Assembly (NCBI GenBank): GCA_964406775.1
Contig: CAYOSW010000011.1
Span: 1 to 33,348, forward strand
Length of the DNA: 33,348 bases
Reading direction: 5' to 3'
Source: JACPKO01 sp964406775
GTDB lineage: Bacteria; Patescibacteriota; Microgenomatia; Daviesbacterales; UBA10151
The notes beneath the pieces are model-generated. The model searched no databases and was not told where the DNA came from. It saw nothing but the letters and a program-made list of their open reading frames with translations. Positions 23,466-32,063 of the stretch are shown here, piece by piece. Position 1 is the first letter of the stretch. Each line of letters opens with the position of its first letter. The position numbers and the translations under genes were made by a program.

Positions 23466-25306
23466 AATATTTGTTGAGCTATTCTAGGATCAGCTAAAAT
23501 CAGATCTCTAAAATGCAAAATAAATAACAGGCCTAGAATAACCAGCAGAACTTGTTGAATTTTTCTTGGTAGTTTGGTCAGTATCCAGAAAATTACCAAT
23601 CCTAACAAAAGATGAATCAATGGATAGACAAGAAGAGCCAGAATAGGATTTTCCCACACTTTGTTATAACTCAATTTAAGTAAGCTCTCAGCAATGTACG
23701 CAGGAAAATCGGTGTTTACAAAACTTAAACCAAAGGACTTATCCAAAGCAACGCCTATAAAATGTAGCGGGTCTGTTAAAAACCCCAAATATAACCTCTC
23801 CGATATCCAGGAAATTCTGACATTTTTGACTAGCACATCAAGACCAAAAGTAAGTGGGCAAATGAACAATAGCAATCTATTCTTATCTTTTAGTTTTTTA
23901 TAGACTAAGAAAAACAAAATTGGAATCGCAATCAAAACAGCCATTTTTACAAGAGGGAGATTTCTCACGACTGGCCCGTAATAAATATTAAATCCGTAGA
24001 GTGTGTATGATTTTAACAACAATCCATACCCTGCAACCAGAAACATAAGTGAAGTTATCCAAACAGTGATCATTTTTTTCCTAACTAAGACTAATGGAGT
24101 TATAAGTAGAATCAGTATTATGTAAAGATTATTATTTTCCGTACTTTTTGTTATTTTGTTATCTAACTTTCTATCTAAAAATTCCGCTTTATCAGCAATA
24201 AAATAATCCTTAAAAGCTTTATTCTTGTTATAAATTATAGTCTCATTAAATGTCTTATTCTCTCTTCTCTCTGTATTCATATCCCATACGGATTTTCCCG
24301 ATCCGATTACGGCAGATCTGGGAAAATCTGGATAATTTTTTTTGAAAGCACCAGCGAATTCCTGCATTGTTAAAGCCTTTATACCGCTTAGAATTCTTAA
24401 GTAGTCTAGTTGGTTTTTATATTCATCAATAAAACCTATACTTTCCATACCAGTTTCAATTCCTATGGTAATTTGGCCAACCGGATTTCTACAATCTAAA
24501 TAAATATTAACCAATTCCTTAAAAAACTCGGTATCTTTATTAAGCAATTTATAGTCATTTGCCTGGAGAGAGTAAGATGATCTGAAATCCTCGCCGAAAG
24601 CCAGAACGGGATGCCTTTGCGCCCATTGCAAAACTACTACATCCAATTTTGAGTCCGCACCATCGGCCGGTACTAAAATATTTGCCTTACTAGGATAGTA
24701 AGGAACCCCCCACCATTGCCCCCAAACCCCATAGTGATCGGTTGTTTTTTGATCTGCAACAATTAATGCCGAGGTTATCCTGTACTTTTGTTTTAAGTAA
24801 TCTAAAGAGTAGGAGTCTATCCACCAAGCTCCTACAGATTTGGGGTAAAACCCATACTCCTTTTTAAAATCTTCAAAAAGGGTATCAATTATTTTGCGCC
24901 GTTCAGATTGTGTGTAGCCTGACAGAAAAACAGAACCAGGGCTATACCAAGGTTTATCGTGAGCGTAAATCACTCGGGCATTATCTGCCAAACTCTTGCT
25001 AACTTCCAAAAAAACACCGATTTCTTGGATCGAGTCAAAATTCCTTATCTCACGGATCAATTCCGAATCATTTAATGTGTCGTATTGTAATAACCAAGTT
25101 GCGGGAAAATTGTGGCTTCTAATAATATTGTATTGATTACGAAGATGGATCAGGTTTTTGTCTTTCCATAGATCTCTGCTTCTTACCGGATTAATTAAAG
25201 TTAGGTAGCGGTTAGGACATACTTGTTGGTCTTGATTTGCCTCAACAGTACTTAAAGGAATTATCCAAAATAAAATAAATATGAAAACCAGTAAAAGCCG
25301 TTTCAT
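23462..25306 (-). CDS. Exported NodB/polysaccharide-deacetylase-like domain fused to a multi-TM region
   Basis: A 614-residue protein with a signal peptide (about 1-23), an outer domain (about 28-385) and roughly six C-terminal membrane segments (about 394-409, 412-432, 451-470, 478-495, 565-585, 590-607). The outer domain resembles a carbohydrate-esterase or GH57-type barrel: NFPATWLLQYDTL (66-78), EIGVFLEVS (95-103), and SGYTQSERRKIIDTLFEDF (129-147) leading to a family-like strand ending WWIDSYSLDYL (161-171). The NodB metal-binding HxxxH is not visible, so deacetylase activity is doubtful. The membrane part resembles no transporter I know. It starts 3 nt after the upstream gene with an AAGG sequence near the ATG. 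Possibly a glycan-processing or glycan-sensing membrane protein; function unproven. Confidence 0.7.
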   Translation of the reverse strand: MKRLLLVFIFILFWIIPLSTVEANQDQQVCPNRYLTLINPVRSRDLWKDKNLIHLRNQYNIIRSHNFPATWLLQYDTLNDSELIREIRNFDSIQEIGVFLEVSKSLADNARVIYAHDKPWYSPGSVFLSGYTQSERRKIIDTLFEDFKKEYGFYPKSVGAWWIDSYSLDYLKQKYRITSALIVADQKTTDHYGVWGQWWGVPYYPSKANILVPADGADSKLDVVVLQWAQRHPVLAFGEDFRSSYSLQANDYKLLNKDTEFFKELVNIYLDCRNPVGQITIGIETGMESIGFIDEYKNQLDYLRILSGIKALTMQEFAGAFKKNYPDFPRSAVIGSGKSVWDMNTERRENKTFNETIIYNKNKAFKDYFIADKAEFLDRKLDNKITKSTENNNLYIILILLITPLVLVRKKMITVWITSLMFLVAGYGLLLKSYTLYGFNIYYGPVVRNLPLVKMAVLIAIPILFFLVYKKLKDKNRLLLFICPLTFGLDVLVKNVRISWISERLYLGFLTDPLHFIGVALDKSFGLSFVNTDFPAYIAESLLKLSYNKVWENPILALLVYPLIHLLLGLVIFWILTKLPRKIQQVLLVILGLLFILHFRDLILADPRIAQQIL

Positions 25307-25309
25307 AAA

Positions 25310-26737
25310 TTACCTTGACCAATACGTAATCTGTCCAATGTTATAGAAATTGTTATAAACCTGCCCCTTTCTGAAACCCTCATCAGCTATTTTTTGTTCT
25401 ACAAATTTTTGCGGATCAGTGAGATCCCTTAAGTATTCAAAATGATAAACACCGGTTTTATCTTTCAGTGCTTTTCCGAGCTTTTCGTAAGTTTTATTCT
25501 TATCGGCAAGATAGGAATTTGTTGCACCCACAGCATCTGTTTTTCCCGTCGAGTACCACTTATAAGGCGCGAAGGGTTCAAAAAATTCAAATACTGCAAT
25601 CTCTTCTTTACCCGCATTTTGTTCCAAAAATCCGACAGCCTGGCGCCAATTCTCTCTTTGCTGGGATGGATCAAGATAATAAATAAGAAGACCTGCTATG
25701 CTTCCCGCGATTAATAATCCTGTCAGCAAATATCTAGGTTTTCTAGAAATATTTTGCAACCCTAAAGAAACCAAAATAATCATTGCAGGTAAAACATAGA
25801 TAAATCTGAAATAATTAAAAACCGGTATTAAAAATGAAAAGAGGAATCCGGCAATAACCGGAAAAAGAAACCAAAGCCAAATCAGAAGATTTTTTTTAAA
25901 TTCAGAGATAGACCGGTATAAACTATAGATAACCGGAAGAGAAAAAACCGCAGTCAGTCCGTAATATAGAATTTTCGGCTCAAAGGAGATTCTTCCTAAA
26001 ATAAATTTCATCCAGGCAACTATTAAATTCTTAAACGTCGCTCCACCGACAACTGATCCCCATCCGGGAAAAATACTGACGAGCTCTTTATTCTTTAAGA
26101 GCTGAGCATCAAAATACGGATACCAGAAAATAAATAAAACCAGGAGAGGCAAAAAACTTAACATAGTATTCCTGAGTAATCTGAAATTTTTAACAACCAG
26201 AGGGTACACTAAAAATACAGGCAGGAAAAAAACTGTAATGTAATCAGAGAAAAAAATCAGACAACCTAAAGCGGAGAATAAACCCCAGTAAAATAATCTA
26301 TTCTTTTTTATTAGCTGCAAGTAGACATAAGTTTGTATCGAACAAAGTAATGTTATCAGTATGTACATTCTTAACTCCTGGGAAAAATAAATAAGCAGCG
26401 GAGATGTGGCTGTGAGAAGTGCTGAAATAACCGCAGTTTTTGAATTTCCGGATATAGCTGAAACGATTCTGAAAACTGCGTAAATTAATAAGACCCCCAG
26501 GATAACCGGCAAAAAGCGTAGATTTATATCGGTAAATCCGAATATCTGACCCCAAGCCTTAAGCAGCAGATAAAAAACCGGGGGATGATTATCAATTCTT
26601 AAGAAATCGAAAATTATTCCCTGATAAGAGAAATCCCTTGCTGCTAATGCGGATATTGCTTCATCAAGCCACAAGCTTTGATTAAGATTTATAACCCGCA
26701 ATATAATTCCTAAAATAAGTATCAAAAAGATTATCAT
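25310..26737 (-). CDS. GT-C membrane glycosyltransferase (GT39/ArnT-like)
   Basis: A 475-residue polytopic protein and the most canonical GT-C member here. The first helix leads into SLWLDEAISALAARDF (21-36), with the Asp25-Glu26 pair of the GT39 catalytic loop, followed by RIDNHPPVFYLLLKAW, the conserved HPP element. About ten membrane helices and a C-terminal soluble tail of about 110 residues follow. Family members transfer a sugar from a polyprenyl phosphate to an acceptor outside the membrane. It overlaps the PIG-V-like gene by 4 nt and is separated from the NodB-like fusion by 3 nt. Confidence 0.92.
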   Translation of the reverse strand: MIIFLILILGIILRVINLNQSLWLDEAISALAARDFSYQGIIFDFLRIDNHPPVFYLLLKAWGQIFGFTDINLRFLPVILGVLLIYAVFRIVSAISGNSKTAVISALLTATSPLLIYFSQELRMYILITLLCSIQTYVYLQLIKKNRLFYWGLFSALGCLIFFSDYITVFFLPVFLVYPLVVKNFRLLRNTMLSFLPLLVLFIFWYPYFDAQLLKNKELVSIFPGWGSVVGGATFKNLIVAWMKFILGRISFEPKILYYGLTAVFSLPVIYSLYRSISEFKKNLLIWLWFLFPVIAGFLFSFLIPVFNYFRFIYVLPAMIILVSLGLQNISRKPRYLLTGLLIAGSIAGLLIYYLDPSQQRENWRQAVGFLEQNAGKEEIAVFEFFEPFAPYKWYSTGKTDAVGATNSYLADKNKTYEKLGKALKDKTGVYHFEYLRDLTDPQKFVEQKIADEGFRKGQVYNNFYNIGQITYWSR

Positions 26738-27882
26738 GCTATGAAATATGCTCTCGTAAAAAACATTAAAAGTATAAAAAACAGTGTTGCCCCTACCGCC
26801 ATATATGCTTTCTTAATTGTATCCGATTTAAGTAATGAAATACCGATAAAAACAGGAAAGACTACAAGTAAGTATCTGGGGAGCCCCGAAAAAGTACCGC
26901 TTAAAACCGGTATAAAAAAAGCTAATAATCCGTATATTAGATAAGAAGGTCTAACTTTTTTTCTCCAGGCGATGTAAAGCAAAAAACCGCCGAAAACAAA
27001 ACTTAAAATTTCAATCAGAGCGATCCACCATTCAAATATCGTCGGAGGCAAAGACTTTAATATTTTCAAATATCTGAATAGAGTCTGCGGAGGCAATATT
27101 AATGCCGTTGAGGTCCTGCTGTTGCCCAGCTCGGTTTGTGCAGTTAAGAAATAGAGATAGTTTCCCCATTTGTAAAAATTAAAAAGCGCATACATCAGCA
27201 GTCCGGCCGGGATTACAAAAATAATTGCAGATAACTTTATCCATTCTTTAAATGAAGACAGTCTATTTGACTGTAAGAATTCGTAAATCAACGCGGGAAT
27301 AATGCAGATTCCTACAAAGCGAGTCGTACAAAGCAATGTTGCGGCAAGAATAGACCAGATCCATTTTTGTTTTCTGGCAAAGTAAAATGAGCTTAATAAT
27401 AGAAGTAAAAACAATCCTTCAGAGTAGACTGATGTAAAGAAAAAAGCGGTTGGGAAAAAAAGAAGATATTTTACTGAACCCAATGAAATTTTTTCGGAGT
27501 AATCAAGTTTAAGAAGTTTATAAAATAACAGTAGGGCACCTAAAAATAAAAAATTAGGCAGTATTATTGCTGTTATAAAAGTCAAAGGAAACCATAAATT
27601 CCCAATGCTTAGTATATAGATTAACAACGGAAATAGCGGAAAAAATCTTGCCTCGGTAATATAACCCGAGGATGCAATATTTAAGTAATGCACACCGTCA
27701 AAATTGGCCCAGACTTTGAATAAACTATTGCTCAGTATTTCCGGTAACTCTTTGTAGTAAGTAATTTCAAAAAAAGGATAAGAACTGCCGTAATTTAAAA
27801 GCAGAATTCCTAGACCAACAGGCAGGAATAAAAGCATTCTCCAAACAAGGAAATACTTAAATATTTTTTTCAGGGGATTCAT
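26734..27882 (-). CDS. PIG-V-like (GT76) membrane mannosyltransferase family protein
   Basis: A 382-residue polytopic protein whose motifs match the bacterial relatives of GPI mannosyltransferase II (PIG-V). The first outer loop has ANFDGVHYLNIASSGY (59-74) with Asp62 as the likely catalytic acid, followed by FFPLFPLLIYIL. Later FPTAFFFTSVYSEGLFLLL and CTTRFVGI complete the signature. About nine hydrophobic segments are visible. The eukaryotic enzyme uses dolichyl-phosphate mannose; by analogy this one should use a polyprenyl-phosphate sugar, possibly mannose. It is joined to both neighbours by 4-nt overlaps. Confidence 0.87.
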   Translation of the reverse strand: MNPLKKIFKYFLVWRMLLFLPVGLGILLLNYGSSYPFFEITYYKELPEILSNSLFKVWANFDGVHYLNIASSGYITEARFFPLFPLLIYILSIGNLWFPLTFITAIILPNFLFLGALLLFYKLLKLDYSEKISLGSVKYLLFFPTAFFFTSVYSEGLFLLLLLSSFYFARKQKWIWSILAATLLCTTRFVGICIIPALIYEFLQSNRLSSFKEWIKLSAIIFVIPAGLLMYALFNFYKWGNYLYFLTAQTELGNSRTSTALILPPQTLFRYLKILKSLPPTIFEWWIALIEILSFVFGGFLLYIAWRKKVRPSYLIYGLLAFFIPVLSGTFSGLPRYLLVVFPVFIGISLLKSDTIKKAYMAVGATLFFILLMFFTRAYFIA

Positions 27883-29555
27883 CTTTCCTTCAAAGATAAT
27901 TCGTAAATATCACAGGTATTAAGACACCCCTCTTTGACTAATTTAATATCAAAGTTGTCTTTTAACTTGTTGTAATCCCTGTACAGAAATGCGTGATTTC
28001 CCAAACCCGCATTTGTTACATAAACTTGCCTTCCGGCATTTAAATATTTTTCATATATTTTCAGAAAATCTTTATAGTCCTCTTCTCCCCAAACAATATT
28101 CCTGCTGTTTGAAAATTCCTGTTCTGTTGATAGTGGCAGCAGCTTGTAATTAGAGTTGGATAAAAAATCTATATAATAAGGAGGCATTGCCGTAATCAGA
28201 ACGGGTTTTTCGGATAAATTATTATTTACCGCAAAGAATTCATTAAAATTTTTGACAGATAAATAATTCCAGGGAGTTTCACTGTGTCTTAAATTCATAG
28301 CAACCTGATATTTAATTCTCGGAAAGTTTGAATAAGCATAGAAAAGAAAAAATGCGCCCAATAGAATATAAAAAAACCAACTTATTTTTTTTCTATCCGT
28401 CTGTCTTTTAATTATTGCCAGAAAAATACCAAGTCCGCATAACATTGCCGGAATAACGTGATAAATATATCTAGCATCTGCTGTATAAAAAGTTGACAGA
28501 AAAATAACCGGAAGAATGATAAATCCGAGCAAATAAAGACTTACAAATCTCCATCCCTTGAATATCAATCCGATGACGAGTCCGGCCAAACTCATTTTTG
28601 CAATATATGAAGGTAAAAGAGGTGTAAAATCCCAGAGAAATCTCATCGGCTCCCCCATCAGGGCTTTTGAATAAATATCAAAATTCTTGTCGAAATATGT
28701 ATAAGAAAACCAGGGATTTGTTGCAACAACTTCCGCCGCTTTTCCTCCGCCTGTTAAAAAAAGTGGCATCATTAAATATTGTATTTTTTCAAATACGCTG
28801 CTGCCCCGGATCAAGTATTCAGCCAGAAAAAAAAGAATTAGAGTTCCTGTACCCGAAATAAAAAAATAAAGGATCGGTTTGATATTTTTTTTCACCGGGT
28901 GTTTTTTAAGCAATTGCGGATAAGCTCCGAGAATTGTTTTTGCTAAATAACTTATTTCAAAAACGATTGATAGCGTTATATTTGCATATTTCGCTCCGTA
29001 AAAACCTACGGCCAAAATGCCCGCCAGAACCGAATTTTTAAGAGATAGCTTAGCAGTAAGAAGAAATAACCCGGCAATAAATAGTGTCAAAGTCAGATTC
29101 TCCGCCATAGGCAAGTTCGGGTACCAATATACGAAGTAATTTGTTAAATATATGAAAAGTACCAGTGACGGAATGAAATTGTTATCCGTTATCCGCCATA
29201 GCGTAAAGTAGAACAGTATCAACCCGCACATCGCCAATAAAATATTGGTTGCATAGAAAAATCTGGCATCGTTATTTATCAAAAACATCGGAACCAGAGT
29301 AAGTGAGTAAAGAAAAGGAACAGTCGGTTTAAAAGTCCTGCCTTCTCTTTCTATATAAAAGCCTTTGCCGCTGATAAAAGATAAGGCCGGAGAAATATAA
29401 TGGATACTGTCCGGATAAGGCTCCAGATTCGGGATAAGATTGCGCTCCGAGAATGGATTTTTTAACAATAAAAGTAAAAATAACGAGCAGTTAATTATAA
29501 ATACCAACCAAGCTAGATTTTTCGAAGTTATTATTTTCTTAGTTGGAATGATCAT
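27879..29555 (-). CDS. GT-C membrane glycosyltransferase (ArnT-like)
   Basis: A 558-residue polytopic protein, the longest glycosyltransferase here. After the first helix comes EPYPDSIHYISPALSFISGK (45-64), with Asp49 a candidate catalytic acid, and FKPTVPFLYSLTLVPMF with a Pro-rich second element. About eleven hydrophobic segments and a soluble C-terminal tail of about 130 residues follow. The tail is probably outside the membrane and may select the acceptor. It belongs to the same superfamily as the genes at 15003 and 25310 but is not closely similar to either. Four-nucleotide overlaps join it to both neighbours. Sugar and acceptor are unknown. Confidence 0.85.
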   Translation of the reverse strand: MIIPTKKIITSKNLAWLVFIINCSLFLLLLLKNPFSERNLIPNLEPYPDSIHYISPALSFISGKGFYIEREGRTFKPTVPFLYSLTLVPMFLINNDARFFYATNILLAMCGLILFYFTLWRITDNNFIPSLVLFIYLTNYFVYWYPNLPMAENLTLTLFIAGLFLLTAKLSLKNSVLAGILAVGFYGAKYANITLSIVFEISYLAKTILGAYPQLLKKHPVKKNIKPILYFFISGTGTLILFFLAEYLIRGSSVFEKIQYLMMPLFLTGGGKAAEVVATNPWFSYTYFDKNFDIYSKALMGEPMRFLWDFTPLLPSYIAKMSLAGLVIGLIFKGWRFVSLYLLGFIILPVIFLSTFYTADARYIYHVIPAMLCGLGIFLAIIKRQTDRKKISWFFYILLGAFFLFYAYSNFPRIKYQVAMNLRHSETPWNYLSVKNFNEFFAVNNNLSEKPVLITAMPPYYIDFLSNSNYKLLPLSTEQEFSNSRNIVWGEEDYKDFLKIYEKYLNAGRQVYVTNAGLGNHAFLYRDYNKLKDNFDIKLVKEGCLNTCDIYELSLKER

Positions 29556-31009
29556 TCAGGAATTCGTTTCTGTAATCTAATTAGACCAAATTTTCTTTCC
29601 ATTTCCAATCTTGTCTTTCCCAAATCACTAATCCATTTTTCTTCCCATACCGGATAAACGCCCTCTTCGATAGTAATATATATAATCTCGGTGCCTTCCT
29701 GCCGCGAATCCGGGTAATAATATTTATGCAGATATTCCCATCCTTCGGGATGGAGGAAAGGAACTGTAAAGTTAATAAATTTGTAAGGTCTGCCTTCTGA
29801 ATCCTCATTGATAAATTTTAAGATGTTAAGCTGATCCGAGTAAACCAAGTCGTCCTGAGTCGTCCGGAAAAATACATCCTTATTGGTCAAAAGATTATTT
29901 ACGGTATTAAATAACCCCAACAAAAAAAATACAGAAAAAATAACTGCCAGATACCTGAAGTAAACTGTTCCGTATAATACTTTTAAGCTGTAGCAAAAAA
30001 TTAAGATAAACCCTAGACCTATTCCAACATAGTGCTGCGGATCGCCGGGACTGATTTTCATAACCGGCAAACTCATAAGTATTAAAGAAAGAATAAAAAG
30101 CCCCTCCTTTTTGTCCTTATTCTTAATAAAGGCCGTGATAAGCCCTGCCGTCATAACAAGAACCGTAAATATTTGAATGTAAAAAACCTTAATATAAAAG
30201 AGTGAAAGAAAAAGGTGTATATAGAATTGTTTTGTGTAGATTTCAAATGCGTTTGCAATCCCCTGCAAACCGCCCGCGGACGATTCTTTTGCAATACCTG
30301 AAATTGACTTAAAAATTATATGTTCGTTTCTGAAATCAAAAATAATTGTCGGGGCAAAGAAAAATAAACCAGTCAAAAACGAAAAAAACAAAGTACGCAG
30401 TCTAATCTTCTTAATCAGTCTGAATATAATCAGCAGGACCAAAAGAAATAAAAATTCCGGCAAGAGAATTAATTCAAAAAGCGAGGCTATAGATGCAAAT
30501 GCTGTAAATAATATGAAAAATTTACCGCTTCCGGTTTTAATAAATTTCCATAAAGCAAAAAAACTTAGCACTATAAAAATAGGCGCCGGTGAAACGTTAG
30601 ATAACCAGCGGGAATAAAGAATATATTCGTAACTGAAAACAGTCAGCAGTGAAGCAATTAAGCCCCAGGTTTTTGATTTAAATATTTCCCAACTTAAAAA
30701 GAAAACTGCTACCGGCACAAGCGCTCCAAGAACAACCAGAAAAAAACTTGCAGCCAACGGATTTCCGCCACTTAAGCCGTATGGCACCAATAAAAGATAA
30801 TAATACCAGGCTCCGTGAAATACGCCCTCCACATTAGTCGCAGGACCAACCAGAACAAAATCAAAATGCTTGAGTATTCCTTCGGCGATTAGCGCATCCC
30901 GCCCCTGCTCAAATCCGAAGAAAAGAAAGTCCTGCAGGTTAATCCACCTTAAAAAGAACGAGAGCAGAAATATTAAAATAATTGTAACTATCATTATTAA
31001 TATTCCCAA
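29552..31009 (-). CDS. GT-C membrane glycosyltransferase, EQ-type
   Basis: A 485-residue polytopic protein with about eleven membrane helices. Its first outer loop reads FFGFEQGRDALIAEGIL (30-46); the Glu34-Gln35 pair is at the position of the usual Asp-Glu and matches the variant of the gene at 22206. The next motif, HGAWYYYLLLVPYGLSGG, replaces HPP. The tail of about 100 residues is soluble. The longer start (31009) overlaps galE by 13 nt. An ATG at 30994 gives a TAATAATG junction with a 2-nt gap and still keeps the whole first helix, so it may be the true start. Confidence 0.85.
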   Translation of the reverse strand: MGILIMIVTIILIFLLSFFLRWINLQDFLFFGFEQGRDALIAEGILKHFDFVLVGPATNVEGVFHGAWYYYLLLVPYGLSGGNPLAASFFLVVLGALVPVAVFFLSWEIFKSKTWGLIASLLTVFSYEYILYSRWLSNVSPAPIFIVLSFFALWKFIKTGSGKFFILFTAFASIASLFELILLPEFLFLLVLLIIFRLIKKIRLRTLFFSFLTGLFFFAPTIIFDFRNEHIIFKSISGIAKESSAGGLQGIANAFEIYTKQFYIHLFLSLFYIKVFYIQIFTVLVMTAGLITAFIKNKDKKEGLFILSLILMSLPVMKISPGDPQHYVGIGLGFILIFCYSLKVLYGTVYFRYLAVIFSVFFLLGLFNTVNNLLTNKDVFFRTTQDDLVYSDQLNILKFINEDSEGRPYKFINFTVPFLHPEGWEYLHKYYYPDSRQEGTEIIYITIEEGVYPVWEEKWISDLGKTRLEMERKFGLIRLQKRIPE

Positions 31010-32004
31010 CCGCCCGGGTGGCCTTCATACCATTTAATTAAACTGTTAATCGAATCCTTAAGGCTTCTCTCCGGTTTCCAATGCAAAATTTCGCGGGCTT
31101 TGTAATTATCCGCAAATAATTCTGCGGGATCCCCTTCTCTCGTTTTACCCTTTTCCAAATTTATTTTTTTGCCCGTCAAATCTTCAACAGATTTTACAAT
31201 TTCCAAAACCGAATAGCCGGAACCTGTACCCAAATTTATTATCAGATTTTCTCCACCCTTTAACAAATACTCTGCAGCCTTTTTATGGGCGTCGGCTAAA
31301 TCGCAAACATCAACATAATCCCTAACCGGACTTTCGTCAGGAGTATCAACCCGGGGATACAAAAGCTTGAATGGCTCAATCCCCAAAGCTCCTCTAATTG
31401 CATTTTGAACCAAATGTATTGAAGGTTTTTTACCATCCCCTAATGCTCCGTCTTCCGTTGCTCCGGTAACGTTAAAATACCGCAAAATTACATAGTTTAA
31501 ATCCTGAAATTTACCGCCGGTAATTAAATCCTCTACCTCTTTTTTTGATTCTCCATAAGGGCTGAGCGGATGCCTGGGATGATCTTCGTCTATGGGCAGG
31601 TATTCACTTTGTCCGTAAACGGCACAGGTTGAGGAAAAAACAAAATTTCTGATACCCTCCTTGTATATCGCCTCAAGCAGATGAAGAGATCCTTTAACAT
31701 TATTCTTGTGATACATCCCTGGATGATCTACCGACTCTCCGACTGAACAATAAGCGGCAAAGTGCATCACCAAATCTACACCTTGCTCGTTTTTAAAAAG
31801 ATTTTCAAAATTACCGTCAACCAAATCCAATTCATAATATCGGAATTTTTCTTTTCCGTATTTTTCCTGCAATAATTCCAAAGGTTTTTTGAAACCTCTG
31901 GAGAAATTATCAACCGCCACTATCTCAAAACCCGCATCAAGCAACTGGGCTGAGGTTACGGATCCGATATAACCTCCTGCTCCGGTTACCAATATTTTAT
32001 TCAT
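30997..32004 (-). CDS. galE: UDP-glucose 4-epimerase
   Basis: Interconverts UDP-glucose and UDP-galactose (or their N-acetyl forms) in the cytoplasm, supplying donor sugar for the locus. The 335 residues form an extended short-chain dehydrogenase: NAD-binding GAGGYIG (8-14), VDNFSRG (31-37), the active-site STCAVYG (125-131) and the catalytic Tyr150-xxx-Lys154 in SPYGESKKEVE. RYFNVTGA is the typical GalE substrate-loop stretch, and SPVRDYVDVCDLADAH follows. Length is normal. It is the first gene of the 17-gene minus-strand run and faces a GT2 gene across a 59-nt divergent promoter region. GlcNAc versus Glc specificity cannot be decided. Confidence 0.95.
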   Translation of the reverse strand: MNKILVTGAGGYIGSVTSAQLLDAGFEIVAVDNFSRGFKKPLELLQEKYGKEKFRYYELDLVDGNFENLFKNEQGVDLVMHFAAYCSVGESVDHPGMYHKNNVKGSLHLLEAIYKEGIRNFVFSSTCAVYGQSEYLPIDEDHPRHPLSPYGESKKEVEDLITGGKFQDLNYVILRYFNVTGATEDGALGDGKKPSIHLVQNAIRGALGIEPFKLLYPRVDTPDESPVRDYVDVCDLADAHKKAAEYLLKGGENLIINLGTGSGYSVLEIVKSVEDLTGKKINLEKGKTREGDPAELFADNYKAREILHWKPERSLKDSINSLIKWYEGHPGGWEY

Positions 32005-32010
32005 TGACCA

Positions 32011-32016
32011 ATTTTA
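32011..32016 (-). promoter_or_regulatory. Candidate leaderless -10 box of the galE operon
   Basis: TAAAAT (five of six) on the minus strand, 6 nt before the galE ATG. The -35 position is AT-rich but not a good match. It would drive the whole 20-kb glycan run. Confidence 0.4.
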
Positions 32017-32025
32017 CAATCTTTC

Positions 32026-32054
32026 TTGTGTTTTAATAAAGCATTATTTAAACT
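32026..32054 (+). promoter_or_regulatory. Candidate promoter of the DPM1-like gene
   Basis: TTGTGT (32026-32031), a 17-bp spacer and TAAACT (32049-32054), 9 nt before the ATG at 32064. Both boxes match consensus only partly. It interleaves with the galE promoter, so the two may compete. Confidence 0.35.
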
Positions 32055-32063
32055 AACCCTGAA

